From NCBI GenBank assembly GCA_949130495.1, contig OX422213.1, forward strand, positions 536,781,467 to 536,845,466: a stretch of 64,000 bases of DNA, in the 5' to 3' direction. Origin of the DNA: Sambucus nigra (taxonomy: Eukaryota; Streptophyta; Magnoliopsida; Dipsacales; Adoxaceae). The notes below the pieces were generated by a model. That model saw only the letters and a list, made by a program, of their open reading frames with translations. It searched no databases and was not told the DNA's origin. A program made the position numbers and the translations under genes. Shown piece by piece: positions 1 through 9,596 of the stretch (position 1 is its first letter; every line of letters starts with the position of its first letter).

Positions 1-540
1 ATAATTTGCCCCACGGCGATGAGAACACTTGTGAGCATGAGAGCCACGATGATGTTTCGAGCCGTTCAAGTGAGTGTGATGAAGAGATTGCAAGTGAGGG
101 TGAGGGTGATCTCCAAAAAGAGTTTAGCGATTTGTACATCGAGACTTTGAAGATGAAAAACATGAATAAGGAGTTGTCTCTTAAAGTGTTAGATTTTGAG
201 GGAGAGATCAAAGTTTCGACAGGGTGTGAGGCATCGGTGAGTCAACTCGAGAAGGTGAGAGTTTCTTTGTGTGAACATTTGAGCGTTTTAGGCCGGAAAA
301 AAAGTTAATTGACCAACACCGTGGCTAGTCTTACGAGAGATCTTCAATCCTCATTAGAGACTCGTGAGAAACTTGAAGCCCGTGTATCCCAACTTAAGAG
401 AGATCTCGAATAAGCTCGGGAGGTCAAGGTCACTTTAGATAATACATCTAAGAAGGTTGAAAAGATGCTCTTCGGTCCCACTTTGGGTAATATTGAGAGA
501 CTAGGAATAGGTTATGACTGTGCGTTCACTTCCCATGTTG
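1..540 (+). pseudogene. copia (SIRE-like) gag C-terminal coiled-coil remnant
   Basis: An acidic, Ser/Glu-rich stretch followed by a heptad-like Leu/Lys/Glu region is read in frame from about base 6 to 308, then continues in other frames to about 540 (a KKVEKML...GIGYD segment). The same order (acidic linker, coiled coil, KKLNKML...GIGYD) is seen in the gag of the element at 34476-40831, around 36780-37250, so I assign this as the same gag region. The UBN2 core and zinc knuckle would lie left of the window. Stops and a frameshift near 305 and 413 show it is dead. DNA from 541 to about 1000 holds nothing I recognise. Confidence 0.6.
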
Positions 541-999
541 CACACGAGCTGATTTATGAATTTATTATATATCTATATGGGTCTCAACCTAACCCACCTA
601 GGCATCCATTTCCCCATAGAAGAGTGTGTCCTTGATGTTTTTAGGGAGGTGTTACTAAGCTCATTTATGTTTGTTTCCATCGCAAGCAAAGAAAATACCT
701 TTAGGAATTTTTTCTTAAGTTGAATAGTTTGTCTCATAGGTATTTACCACGATATGCTACTACATGTGTTTTCGCACGCACTCCCACACATGTTACTCTG
801 TATGCTCCCGCACATCGTTTTCGAGACCAAGATGAGTATTTGATCAAGACTTCACATGAATTGTTGGATGTTTTTCATACGATGCACCTCCTTTGGAGAA
901 CACCTCCGGACCTAATGATTGAGGTTTAGACTTGTTTGCTATCATAGGATGTTTTTCGCGCTTATATCATTCATGCATATTACTAGTGTGTACTACCAT

Positions 1000-2050
1000 T
1001 GTATTTAGCATTTTTCAATTTTGATATATTTTTCAAAAAATTCAAATAGCTTTGTTTATAGTGAAAATTTTGGAAAAATACAAAAAAGATTTTTCATTTT
1101 TTTAAAAAATGTGAAAAAGCCAAAAAGATTTTATTTTTTTATAAAATTTTTGAAAAACACAAATATTTTTGAATTTCTTTTTGAACCATATATGGATGGA
1201 CATTTAGGATCACCAAGTCACAATATCATTCCATTATCCACGTGAGTACTTGATAGTGTTTTGAGACACAATATCATTTCATCTGTGTGCTTTATAATGT
1301 ATTGGAGTAATTGAGATATGATTAGTGATTAGTTTCTATATGTTTGACTCATTGTCTCCTTTAATGCACACATGGTCAAAGTGTTTTCATCTCAAAATTC
1401 TGTCTTTAAAACCAACCAAATACGATAAAACGAGAGCAATGAAAGTAGTGCTTGTAAGAACCATTGCCCTGATTGAAAAAATAAAAATTTATATCTCCAT
1501 TAAATGTGTTAATTTAAATGAGATGGCTTGAGAAAATAAAAAGATATTTGCCTGAATAGCCACCACTTACAAAAGAAAGGAGCGTGAAAGATTAAAAGCA
1601 CTCAAAAGAAAAAGTATAAAGTGCTAGGCCAAATTCAAACAACAACAATGCTTTGCTAAAGACGAGCATTGATTCTTTAAAAACAAAATAGTTGAGTGAA
1701 GTATTCTTTATATGAGATTTGAGAGAGTTTAGTCGAAGATCAATGGGTTTGCATGTCCTGAAAAATTCTCGTAAAAACATTACATATTTTTGGACGTTAT
1801 TGGTGTGATAATCATTTTCGACTTTGATATGTAATTAGATTAAGTCGATGTCACATGAATTTAACATTTTACACCTATGGACGGTTTTGAATTCATTCAT
1901 GAGGAGTATCCAAAAATTCAATGTGCTCATATCTTATAATTGGTTGAATTGATTTTCCAATCGAATTTGTTCACACCCATTCATTCCATTTCCAGAATTT
2001 GGTTATCTTAGTGTTAATTCATGGCAGTGTCTATTTTTTTTAAAATTAAG
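1000..2050 (+). repeat. SIRE-like element non-coding spacer, copy A
   Basis: This non-coding stretch is colinear with 37640-38640 (inside the complete element) and 47880-48830. Shared landmarks are A/T runs of the type AAAATACAAAAAAGATTTT, a block near 1190-1220 (TATATGGATGGACATTTAGG) matching 47970-47990, a block near 1790-1860 on an ACGTTATTGGTGTG core, and a final block near 1960-2025 on TTCACACCCATTCATTCC. In plant copia elements of this type such spacers lie between the coding region and the 3' LTR. Together with the gag tail just before it, this is a truncated, pol-less copy. Confidence 0.6.
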
Positions 2051-3036
2051 AGGATAACGGTTATAATATATTTTGAATTGTCAAAAGTTAAAATTATCTT
2101 TGAATGTGACTATATATGTTCATTAAGACATAAAAATAAACAAAAAATTTATATTTATATTTTATGTTCAGAACACGAAAAAAAAATCGCAACCCTTGGT
2201 ATCAAAGAACTTTTACAACCTTTAGACCGTTGTATGTGAAATGGTATGATAGGTCGTTCATCTCTTTATTTATTTATGGTTTGGATTTTTGTTAATATTA
2301 AGGTTTTGTATGTTTGGTTCGTCCATAATGGTGAAGGAGAGATTGCATGAACATAGTTCCATTTGTTTATTTTTTGGACTAGTTAGTTTGTTGCTCCATT
2401 GGTGATTGAGTGATATTTTTTTCGCCCAATCCTTGGTCTAGTTGTTAAATCTATATCTATATATACTCTAAAATGCTATAGAATAATTAAGGCTCTCTCT
2501 GTTAAGTTGTCCACATCACATTTAAATTTTTTTAAGCTATTCCCCCTCTCATTATGGAGCCCCAACATTTATAATTTTTCGGTCCTTTAATATTCAAAAG
2601 CCCCTTCCTCTTTCCATCCTTTCCCATTTCCCTCATTATCTTTTTCCTCTCTTCGTACCCGATAAATGTGGTTACCTCTAATCTTTCTTCACTATGCAGA
2701 CAGACAAATAAATAATATGTGTAGATAGTTATTAATTCAGGCCTCACTTTCTTTTTTCCTATGTAGATTATAGTAATCTAGCATTTCAATATCAAGGAGT
2801 CTGCATAAAGGCATTGGAGTAGTTCTGATCTTACAAAGAGCAGAGAATTTTTTTTCAAAAGGGGTGATGGGGTCAATAGATTAACTACAACATCTGATTA
2901 TATATATATATAACTATACAACTCATGTACGAACTGACTCGCACATTAACAGTCCGGACTGGACATGTGGCACCAAGCAGTGAGCCTCCAAAAGAGAGAG
3001 CGATAATTTCGCAGACAAATTCCGAGGTGAAGAAAT
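2051..3036. other. unassigned AT-rich DNA
   Basis: No credible coding sequence, repeat boundary or RNA gene is visible. Reading frames here are short and without recognisable motifs. Confidence 0.5.
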
Positions 3037-3079
3037 TGGAGAGTTTATCTTATACCCGTGTGGGTCAGTCCGCATAAGA

Positions 3080-3173
<94 letters not shown>

Positions 3174-4209
3174 GTTATAAGAGAAGTTTAAACTTGGATG
3201 GTATTTGATTTTTTTGTCTGATTTTGAAATTCTTCTGAATCTACCATTTGTTATTTGTGATATGATAAATCTTTTTTTTTTCATGGACGTTTTACTCTTC
3301 AATATCATATTACTATTATAGTGTGGAGTCTAGGTGGAGGAAAACGGAGCGGGATTTTGGTGGAGAGGTCGAAGTCGATCGAGGAAAAATAGGCATTTTG
3401 GGTTTTCATATTATCTGTCTTCACTAATTATTAGTCATATTACAATAATAGATAGTTTGGTTGTCTCCGTGGTAGAAAATAATATTATTTTTATACATCT
3501 TTAAATTGACGTGCTCAATTGTTATATTTGACCAATTCAATTTGATTTATCAATACACCCTATATATATTTATGCTCTGCAGTAAAATTTTCATATAATG
3601 AGTTGTTTTACATTTAATTTTACCCCATTACATTTTGTTCGATTTATAATGGAAAATGGAATTATTTAATCATTGAGTATTAAAAATATATGTACTACAT
3701 ATTGCATTATATTGTTGTAATAGTTTTTAAAAAATGACATTCTTTTAAATTATAATATTTTATATCATTACAAGTTGTAATTAAATAACAAGTTCTATAT
3801 TTACTTAAAATCTTGCGCTTTTATGCAAATGTAATTACAAAGGATATTTTTGTTAGACAATTTGAGAATTTTTTTTTCTCTATGCTCCGTACATTAGTTT
3901 TGTCCGCGCGTCGCGCGTGGTTATAATGAGTTGTTCTATGTAATGACTCTTGATTTTTGTTGTTCTTTAGAGTGAGGGTTGAAGGGATTTATTCACGTTG
4001 TTTCAATGACGGTCCATGTTGTTTGGCATCGATTTTGCAGTTCATCGCATCATTGGAAGCTTCGTCATAGTCGGTTAATAGTTATTCATTCTGTATCGAA
4101 TGGTTATAGTTTTTTCTGCCGCCCATATTTTCAGTTTGTGTAGTCTACAGGTGTGTCTAAACCATAATTTGTGAGCAAGGAGAAGTAATGGACCTAGGGG
4201 TTTCTCAAG
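3037..4209. repeat. dispersed 1.2 kb repeat, copy 1, first part
   Basis: This stretch is colinear with 15716-16830. Both start with a GTGTGG-containing block, run into a long (AT)n tract, then share blocks such as AAGAGAAGTTTAAMCTTGGA, GGTGGAGGAAARCGGAGCG and GTCCATGTTGTTTGGCATCG. The copy resumes at 6778-6890 after the LINE inserted at 4210-4225. The class is unknown: I see no coding capacity, clear terminal inverted repeats or target duplication. A solo LTR or a Helitron remnant are both possible. Confidence 0.6.
3082..3170. repeat. (AT)n microsatellite
   Basis: Uninterrupted AT dinucleotides of about 89 bp. The second copy of the host repeat has its own (AT)n tract at the equivalent place (15770-15830), so the tract is part of the repeat family and has changed length. 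Confidence 0.95.
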
Positions 4210-4225
4210 TCTAGCTTGTTTTATT
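4210..4225. repeat. LINE target-site duplication, left
   Basis: TCTAGCTTGTTTTATT is present here and again, identical, at 6762-6777. The other copy of the host repeat has a similar site once only near 16806-16822, which acts as an empty-site control. Confidence 0.9.
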
Positions 4226-4572
4226 TTTATTTTTTGATAAATAAATGTTATATAAAACTCAACCGCTAAGGAGCGAAACCCGTATACAGGAAGTATACAA
4301 TTGAAAAATCAGAACAAAAAGCACACCCAAAAACTTGGACAATACAAACTACACACCCCCCAATCAAAAGACGACTCCCAATAGCCACCCGCCCAAGCCA
4401 CACCCGCAAATGACCCACTCCCGTATAGCTCACAACGCTCAAGCATATACTGATTACAAAATCCTCCCCCAACACCTCAACATACCCCTAACTTGACTCT
4501 GCATATGATAAAATAAACTTTAAATTCACCAAGACCATAATCCACTCACAAAGCTGCACGAAAGTTCAAACC

Positions 4573-6057
4573 TTATTCCAGTCCTCCCCGACTCCTCCTA
4601 CCAATCCTCTCGAATAAATCAACAGCTTTACTTTCATTACCTGCAAAAGAAACCCCAACTAACTTGCTAAATCCTACCATATCTTCCACCCATCCTTTCG
4701 GGTCCTCCTCCCACCCCTTATCCGTACATACGTCCACCCCCTCTTCTATTCTCGGGAGCCCGATATCAACCCATAGCTTTGAATTATCAAAATCATCAAA
4801 AAAATGTTCTTTACCATGGGCACTCGCCCCACTAGTCTCTCCCACAACCGAACTCTGGATAACAAGTCCCGTATCAACATCTCTTCTCTCATCGATAAAA
4901 TCTCCTTGTAAATTACTATCCAAAAGAATGGTTTCCCCAATGCCCTTGCCTTTCTCTCTTCTTTCCCCTGTCTTTCTTCTTTTCCCCGATTTAATGAAGG
5001 ATTTAATATTTCTTAAACCCAACAGAGAATGCCCTTTGTAAAAATTCTTATGACCCAAAGATAAATTATTGTCAAGATTAGGATCTAAGAACCCATCATC
5101 TAATCTATCGATCCTACCACGCCTACTTTTTCTAAAGCTCTTAGAGGACCTCACTTCAAATCCCACCTTATTTCCACATGAGAGAATAGTTGGAACCCCA
5201 CTAATAAAATTATCGAAGGTAGCATTAAAATTCAAATCATCCTTACCATCACTGCTTTGGTCGACCCCACCTGTCTTACCCATTGATAGTAATAAATTAT
5301 CACTAACTTGAGAACTGTCCTCGGGCCCAAAAGTAGGCAAACCCAAGGGCACGCTTGTCCCCCCTTCCATCTGAACATCGGTACCATCATAATACAGTTG
5401 CGTTGCTATAATATCCACCGGAGTTCTCGCGCCAACATCAAACTCTGGGCTGCATAGCTGTTCCCCGAAGCACCCAGGAGCCGTAACTCCGACCCCCTTT
5501 TTCACACCTACTTCTTTCGGGAACGCCTCACGTTCGCCCTCCTGGAATAGACCCCTTGCATATTCACCACTAACCCAATGACACTCTACCTCCGGTGTTG
5601 CTGCCCGTTTTTCTAGCAATTGCACCCCTATGGACAGAGGCGCCCCACCTTCCACCGTAGCTATACAAGAATCTGACTTAGTGGATACAACTTTACCGCC
5701 TGTCCTCCCATGAACCACTGACTTCAGCCCGCTTAATACACAGTCTCTAGTGCACCCACCACTCATTTTGGAGCGGGCAACCTCTTCTGCCCCGTGGTCT
5801 CGGTCCTGCTTCTGCAAGGGCACAAACAACGCCTCCTTCCCCATACTGACAACACCCATAGAATTAAGCTTGCAATGAACCTTAGGTTCCATCCTCCTGA
5901 ACATTTTACCTATTGACGCCCATCCCTTTCCCGGAGATGTTTCCGGGAATTGTACTTGCACCCGTTTAGATCCTCCACTTATAACAATATTGAACATAGC
6001 CTCCTTCCATCTAAAAGAGGAGAACGCAATGATCATTCTACCCGTGCAAAATCGCAT
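4573..6057 (-). CDS. LINE ORF1-like protein, 494 aa, uninterrupted
   Basis: This is the only large open reading frame in the window without stops or frameshifts. It starts at ATG 6057 and ends at 4573. The N-terminal ~60 residues (MFNIVISGG...VQVQFPE......GWASIGKMFRRM) resemble the conserved beta-strand and GW region found near the start of plant LINE ORF1 proteins. The rest is low-complexity, basic and Ser/Gly-rich. The C-terminus (VGVSFAGNESKAVDLFERI) resembles the tail that usually precedes the ORF2 endonuclease. I see no CCHC zinc knuckle. The likely role is RNA binding in the LINE RNP; this is inferred from position and weak similarity. Survival of 494 sense codons without ORF2 suggests either a young insertion or a source that conserves ORF1. 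Confidence 0.7.
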   Translation of the reverse strand: MRFCTGRMIIAFSSFRWKEAMFNIVISGGSKRVQVQFPETSPGKGWASIGKMFRRMEPKVHCKLNSMGVVSMGKEALFVPLQKQDRDHGAEEVARSKMSGGCTRDCVLSGLKSVVHGRTGGKVVSTKSDSCIATVEGGAPLSIGVQLLEKRAATPEVECHWVSGEYARGLFQEGEREAFPKEVGVKKGVGVTAPGCFGEQLCSPEFDVGARTPVDIIATQLYYDGTDVQMEGGTSVPLGLPTFGPEDSSQVSDNLLLSMGKTGGVDQSSDGKDDLNFNATFDNFISGVPTILSCGNKVGFEVRSSKSFRKSRRGRIDRLDDGFLDPNLDNNLSLGHKNFYKGHSLLGLRNIKSFIKSGKRRKTGERREKGKGIGETILLDSNLQGDFIDERRDVDTGLVIQSSVVGETSGASAHGKEHFFDDFDNSKLWVDIGLPRIEEGVDVCTDKGWEEDPKGWVEDMVGFSKLVGVSFAGNESKAVDLFERIGRRSRGGLE

Positions 6058-6320
6058 CTGAAAAAAAGTTTAAGCACATTTGGCAGCACTCCATAAACAT
6101 GAGCTGAGCCACCAGACCTCCCCTCTGCCTAGCATTACATACTAAGGACCCCTTTTGCCGTTGAAACTGAGTCTAAATTGATTTAAGCTGCCCACACACT
6201 CCAAACCTAGTGCATAGGAAAGACCTCCTGCACTAAACTTCATCTCTTAAAACAGGGGACGGACTGAATGAAAACAGAGGAAAGGCTTCAAGTTTCCTCC
6301 TTCCATTATCTGGTGAAAGC

Positions 6321-6592
6321 GAGTTCTGATCTGCGAATCGAGCTCCGATCTGAGTTACAAAATAGAGGGAAAGCTCCGATCTGAGTTTAAGAGTATCGAT
6401 ATGGGGTAAGAGCTCCTATCTCCGTTCAGAGATGACCAACGGCGTGTGGGTTCTGACCGAAAAGCTGATCGGCATGAGGGTTCTGACTGGATAGCTGAAC
6501 GAACCAAACCGAGTTCTGCAGACCTGGTTTTGAGTTCCGATCTGCGAATCGAGCTCCGATCTGAGTTACAGAATATAGGGAAAGCTCCAATC
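6321..6592. repeat. duplicated ~61-bp unit in LINE leader
   Basis: Bases 6321-6382 and 6532-6592 are near-identical, sharing GATCTGCGAATCGAGCTCCG and the following GATCTGAGTTACA and AGGGAAAGCTCC. Shorter copies of the core GAGCTCCGATCTGAG lie between and around them. They sit in the 5' leader of the minus-strand LINE, where plant L1 promoters would be expected. Confidence 0.8.
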
Positions 6593-6761
6593 TATAATTT
6601 TTTGTAGAGGTATTATGCTTAATTTTTTCCTTGAGGATAATTCAGTGGATGTAAAATTCGAAAGTTCAGAAGAAATACGAGACCAATACAAGAAGGATTG
6701 ACACTTTGGTTTGGGGAATGGTCTTCATAGCCAGATACGCCATCTGTGAATGATTGTCCAC

Positions 6762-6777
6762 TCTAGCTTGTTTTATT
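6762..6777. repeat. LINE target-site duplication, right
   Basis: Identical to 4210-4225. After it the host repeat resumes. Confidence 0.9.
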
Positions 6778-6890
6778 AGGTATAACTTATTGAACAGATG
6801 ACGAACCGTAGTTCTAATATTTCTATTTCAGTGTCGATGTGATGTAGTTCATTTGACATAAATGACTTCTGGCCTATACCGGTTTCGTTC
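6778..6890. repeat. dispersed 1.2 kb repeat, copy 1, second part
   Basis: The sequence following the LINE (CTAATATTTCTATTTCAGTG and flanks) matches 16860-16907 of copy 2, so the LINE split a once-continuous repeat. Confidence 0.65.
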
Positions 6891-7580
6891 AAGGACATGT
6901 GGTGCATCCCACGTTTATTTGCCTTTTTTATATAGTTATTTTAGTAAAATACATAAATAACCTCAATACAATATTGCTACATAGTCAACATGCATGTCAT
7001 TGTTGTGTATTAAGTTTTTCTCTATAAAAGTATTAGAAAAAACAATTCACATACGAATTCAGAGATTGTCACAGAGATGACTACAGTAAGTGAAAAGAAT
7101 ACATCTATTTGGTTAAATACATGTTATGACTTTTACACTTGGCCCCTCCGAATTTTACTCCTTTTGTCACTTCACCACTCGAATTTTCAATTTTTATACT
7201 TATCCCCTAAACTTTAAAAACGACTTCAATTAACCCCCTACGATTAACACGGATAATATTTTGGACAGAAAGCTTAGTCAACCAATATAAAAAAATTAAG
7301 AAATAAATATTACAAAATAATTTATTAAAAAAATAAGTAGAAATAAAAAATTATAGAAAAAGATTTAAAAAAAGATTTCCAAATTAAAAATAATAGATAA
7401 AAAAAACTCCAATAAACAAAAAACAAACTTGCAATTAAAAAAAGATTTTCACTTAAAATTAGGAAAATACTGAAAAAATCTAGTAAAAAAAGTTAGAAAA
7501 TACTTTATTTTTTAAAAATATATGGAAATTGCAAAAAGTACATAAAACATTAGGATATATATATATATATATAGGGAAAG
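6891..7580. other. AT-rich intergenic DNA
   Basis: No gene seen. There is a C-rich block near 7140-7230 (GGCCCCTCCGAATTTT type), then poly-A-like DNA and a short AT tract at 7557-7573. Confidence 0.5.
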
Positions 7581-7822
7581 GTTTTTTTTATGATTTTTAA
7601 ACATTTCAATAGGACCATAAAAAATTAATCAACTCAAAATAATTTTTTTTCCTATTTTAAAAAAAAATAGTGAAACTTTGTCAGTTTTTAAGTTGTTTTT
7701 AACTTGTTAAAAACTGAAAAAGTTTGACTGATTTTTTTAAGATAGTAAAAAAAATTATTTTGAGCTGATTTTTTTAATATGGCCTTACTGAAATGTTTAA
7801 AAACTATATAAAAAAAATTAGC
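7581..7822. mobile_element. foldback (hairpin) MITE-like element
   Basis: The left arm (about 7581-7693) and right arm (about 7697-7822) are long imperfect inverted repeats almost meeting in the middle. For example TTTTTAAACATTTCAATAGG on the left pairs with CTTACTGAAATGTTTAAAAA on the right, and CAACTCAAAATAATTTTTTT pairs with AAAAAAATTATTTTGAGCTG. There is no coding content. Such structures are typical of foldback MITEs, and a transcript would form a ~110-bp hairpin. I cannot define a target duplication in the surrounding AT-rich DNA. Confidence 0.75.
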
Positions 7823-7857
7823 TCAAAAATATTTTTTTACTATTTTATCAAAATTGG

Positions 7858-7871
7858 TCCGCGCCAGCGGT
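7858..7871. repeat. GC-rich islet shared with the 14 kb tandem repeat
   Basis: GTCCGCGCCAGCGG stands out in AT-rich DNA. The same word with small changes recurs once per monomer in the tandem array at 14030-14880. A (TC)n tract (about 7898-7918) and an (AT)n tract (to about 7936) follow. Confidence 0.6.
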
Positions 7872-7898
7872 ATGCAAAACAGAGGTCCTCATGAGATC

Positions 7899-7937
<39 letters not shown>

Positions 7938-7939
7938 AC

Positions 7940-8211
7940 AAAATCCAAATATTCATAAAAAAAATCAAAACATAAAATGTTTTTTTAAATTTTGGAAAAG
8001 TGATTAATTTTTTTTAAATATTGAAAATACTTTTAAAAATTCTAGAAACGATAAAAATATCTTTAAAAATTCAAAAAATTACAGAAAATAATTTGAAAAA
8101 TTTGAAAACCACTAAATACATATTAAAAATCCGAAAAATACTTTTCAAAATCAGAAAATGCAAAAATTCTTCTTTAAAAACAAAAATACTACAAAAAAAT
8201 AATTAAGAATA
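7940..8211. other. A-rich DNA without genes
   Basis: Poly-A-like sequence of the AAAATTCAAAAAA type. The apparent reading frame at 8021-8206 is a composition artefact. Confidence 0.5.
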
Positions 8212-8216
8212 TGGAA
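8212..8216. repeat. copia target-site duplication TGGAA, left
   Basis: TGGAA precedes the left LTR and is found again at 13477-13481 right after the right LTR, a perfect 5-bp duplication. Confidence 0.9.
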
Positions 8217-8708
8217 TGTTGGAGTTTAAATGAGAACTATATTGATGTATTAGAAGAAGAAGTGAGAAAGAAAGCAAGGGAGGTATTATGGAGAAGATAA
8301 TCTTTTCATTTCAATGACAGAAAAGTTCTGACAGCTAAATACATATAAGAAAACAGGAGAGATGCATTTATTGTTATGCTGATTTTACTTCCCTATAACA
8401 TACTGTAAGGACATCTTTTCATAGGTCTGTTATTAATTTATTATGTCATATACCGCTACACCGTCGAAGAGCAATCAAGAGACATCTACATCAAAGACGG
8501 ATCCGAATTACTCATGTTCTTCATCATTCAAGAATCCGCGAAGTTTACTTTGGTAAGGTTACGTTTTAAATACCTTTACTTTTCACTTAGAGCTTTTGGG
8601 ATATTTTTACAAAATATTTTCTAAGTGTTCGAGCGGACTTTTTCATCAAATATTGAGAATGAGTATTTTTTCTAAGTTTTGAAGCGGACCTCGATTTTGA
8701 CGCTCAGG

Positions 8709-8817
8709 TCGTTCGCGCGAGATCAGTATCTCGCTTGAACGAGATTGGAAGTCGCGCGATGTCGTTTGAACGACACACGTCCTTCGTTCGAGCGACATAT
8801 GCTTCTCGTTTGAACGA
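8709..8817. promoter_or_regulatory. 22-bp phased palindrome array in solo LTR
   Basis: Near-palindromic 12-mers start at 8709 (TCGTTCGCGCGA), 8731 (TCGCTTGAACGA), 8762 (TCGTTTGAACGA), 8784 (TCGTTCGAGCGA) and 8806 (TCGTTTGAACGA). A partial unit TCGCGCGA lies at 8752. Spacing is 22 bp except across the partial unit. The array ends 29 bp before a TATA box, which places it in the promoter-proximal U3 if the LTR reads on the plus strand. Confidence 0.75.
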
Positions 8818-8845
8818 GCTCGAATTTCGAGGCGGTGCATTTTTG

Positions 8846-8853
8846 TATAAATA
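8846..8853 (+). promoter_or_regulatory. TATA box of solo LTR
   Basis: TATAAATA follows the palindrome array. It is a good match to plant TATA boxes, and its place within the LTR fits the U3/R boundary. Confidence 0.65.
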
Positions 8854-9583
8854 CTCATTAAATGGTAACGTTTTCATCAAGAAGTCACAGCGTTTTGACG
8901 AACAGAAATACTGCGAAAGCAGAATCCTTTTTGTCTTCTTGCTTTAGGGTTTTAATCCCTTTTTGTTTTCAATTCACAAAACTCCCATATGCTTTACTGA
9001 ATTATTTTGGGGTTCAAGAACACAACTTTTGCCCTTGTTTATTCTTTGTGGGGAGAGCTCTACAACTGACAACTGCTTGCTATTGTGGAGGGAGTCCTTG
9101 TGAAGATTTCAGACTGTGTCTAGGATTGCGGTCCATGTGGTATAGCTGCGTGTGAACCACTGCAGATTTCTAGTCGTTGCTTTGAAGGTTTGATGAATAC
9201 ACCGTGCGTTACTCTTGTGGACAAAAGCAAGATGGTATGTAAGTCAATGGTCTTGTAAACTTTTCAAAGTTCTAGAAATAAAAGGTTTTGCCCTGCGGGG
9301 ATTTTTCCTTAAGCTTCTGTCACATGCTTTATTTATTTTATGGTTTGACACACGCACAGATGCATTTAAATGATTTGGGGTTGATTTATTTTGGTTTAAA
9401 AATAGACACTAATTAAATAAGTGTGCCAACGTAAAAAGTTGAGAATTTAATCAATTATCACACAGTCACGTTTCTTTTCACATATAATAGGTAGACTATA
9501 CTTTAGGACCACTAAGGCACACATTAAAGGCACATTAATTTCCCTAGAGTAGCCCCTATAGCAGCTATGCATTAATTTTAACA

Positions 9584-9596
9584 CTCCCCCTTAATG
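9584..9596 (-). other. polypurine tract of copia element
   Basis: Read on the minus strand this is a purine-rich GGGGGAG run ending at the 3' LTR, the usual primer for plus-strand DNA synthesis in copia elements. Confidence 0.75.

Larger units (their letters stand above)
4226..6761 (-). mobile_element. L1-type LINE lacking ORF2
   Basis: A 2.5 kb minus-strand insertion bounded by a perfect 16-bp target duplication. At its 3' end (left side, plus strand 4226-4250) lies the A-rich tail, read as a T-rich tract on the plus strand. Before it is a 3' UTR with the CCTGTATACGGG and CGCTCCTTAGCGG motifs often seen just upstream of the tail in plant LINEs. A single long reading frame (4573-6057) occupies the middle and a repeat-containing leader the 5' end. 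Endonuclease, reverse transcriptase and RNase H of ORF2 are absent: only about 340 bp separate the ORF1 stop from the tail. It can only have moved by borrowing another LINE's enzymes. Confidence 0.85.
8404..9480 (+). mobile_element. solo LTR of another copia-like family
   Basis: A 1077-bp block starting TGTAAGGAC and ending TTTTCA. It is flanked by CATAC (8399-8403) and CATAT (9481-9485), a near-perfect 5-bp duplication of a site present once in the partner LTR near 13339. No PBS, PPT or coding region is attached, so it is a solo LTR from LTR-LTR recombination. Its TGTAAGGACA start and the phased palindrome array at 8709-8817 resemble the LTRs at 34476-35620 and 39744-40831, but the remaining sequence differs. 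It is a related, not identical, family. Confidence 0.87.
8217..9583 (-). repeat. copia 3' LTR, interrupted
   Basis: The LTR begins TGTTGGAG at 8217 and ends AACA at 9583. Segments 8217-8403 and 9481-9583 match the right LTR (13159-13476). The middle 1.08 kb is a foreign solo LTR. The left copy also lacks a ~30-bp stretch seen near 13401-13430. Confidence 0.9.

Noticed and set aside
3045..3308. Reading frame with a long Ile-Tyr repeat
   Set aside because: It is the translation of the (AT)n microsatellite, not a gene.
4664..5311. Two plus-strand frames over the LINE (4664-5041 and 5069-5311)
   Set aside because: Shadows of the minus-strand 494-codon ORF1 in other frames.
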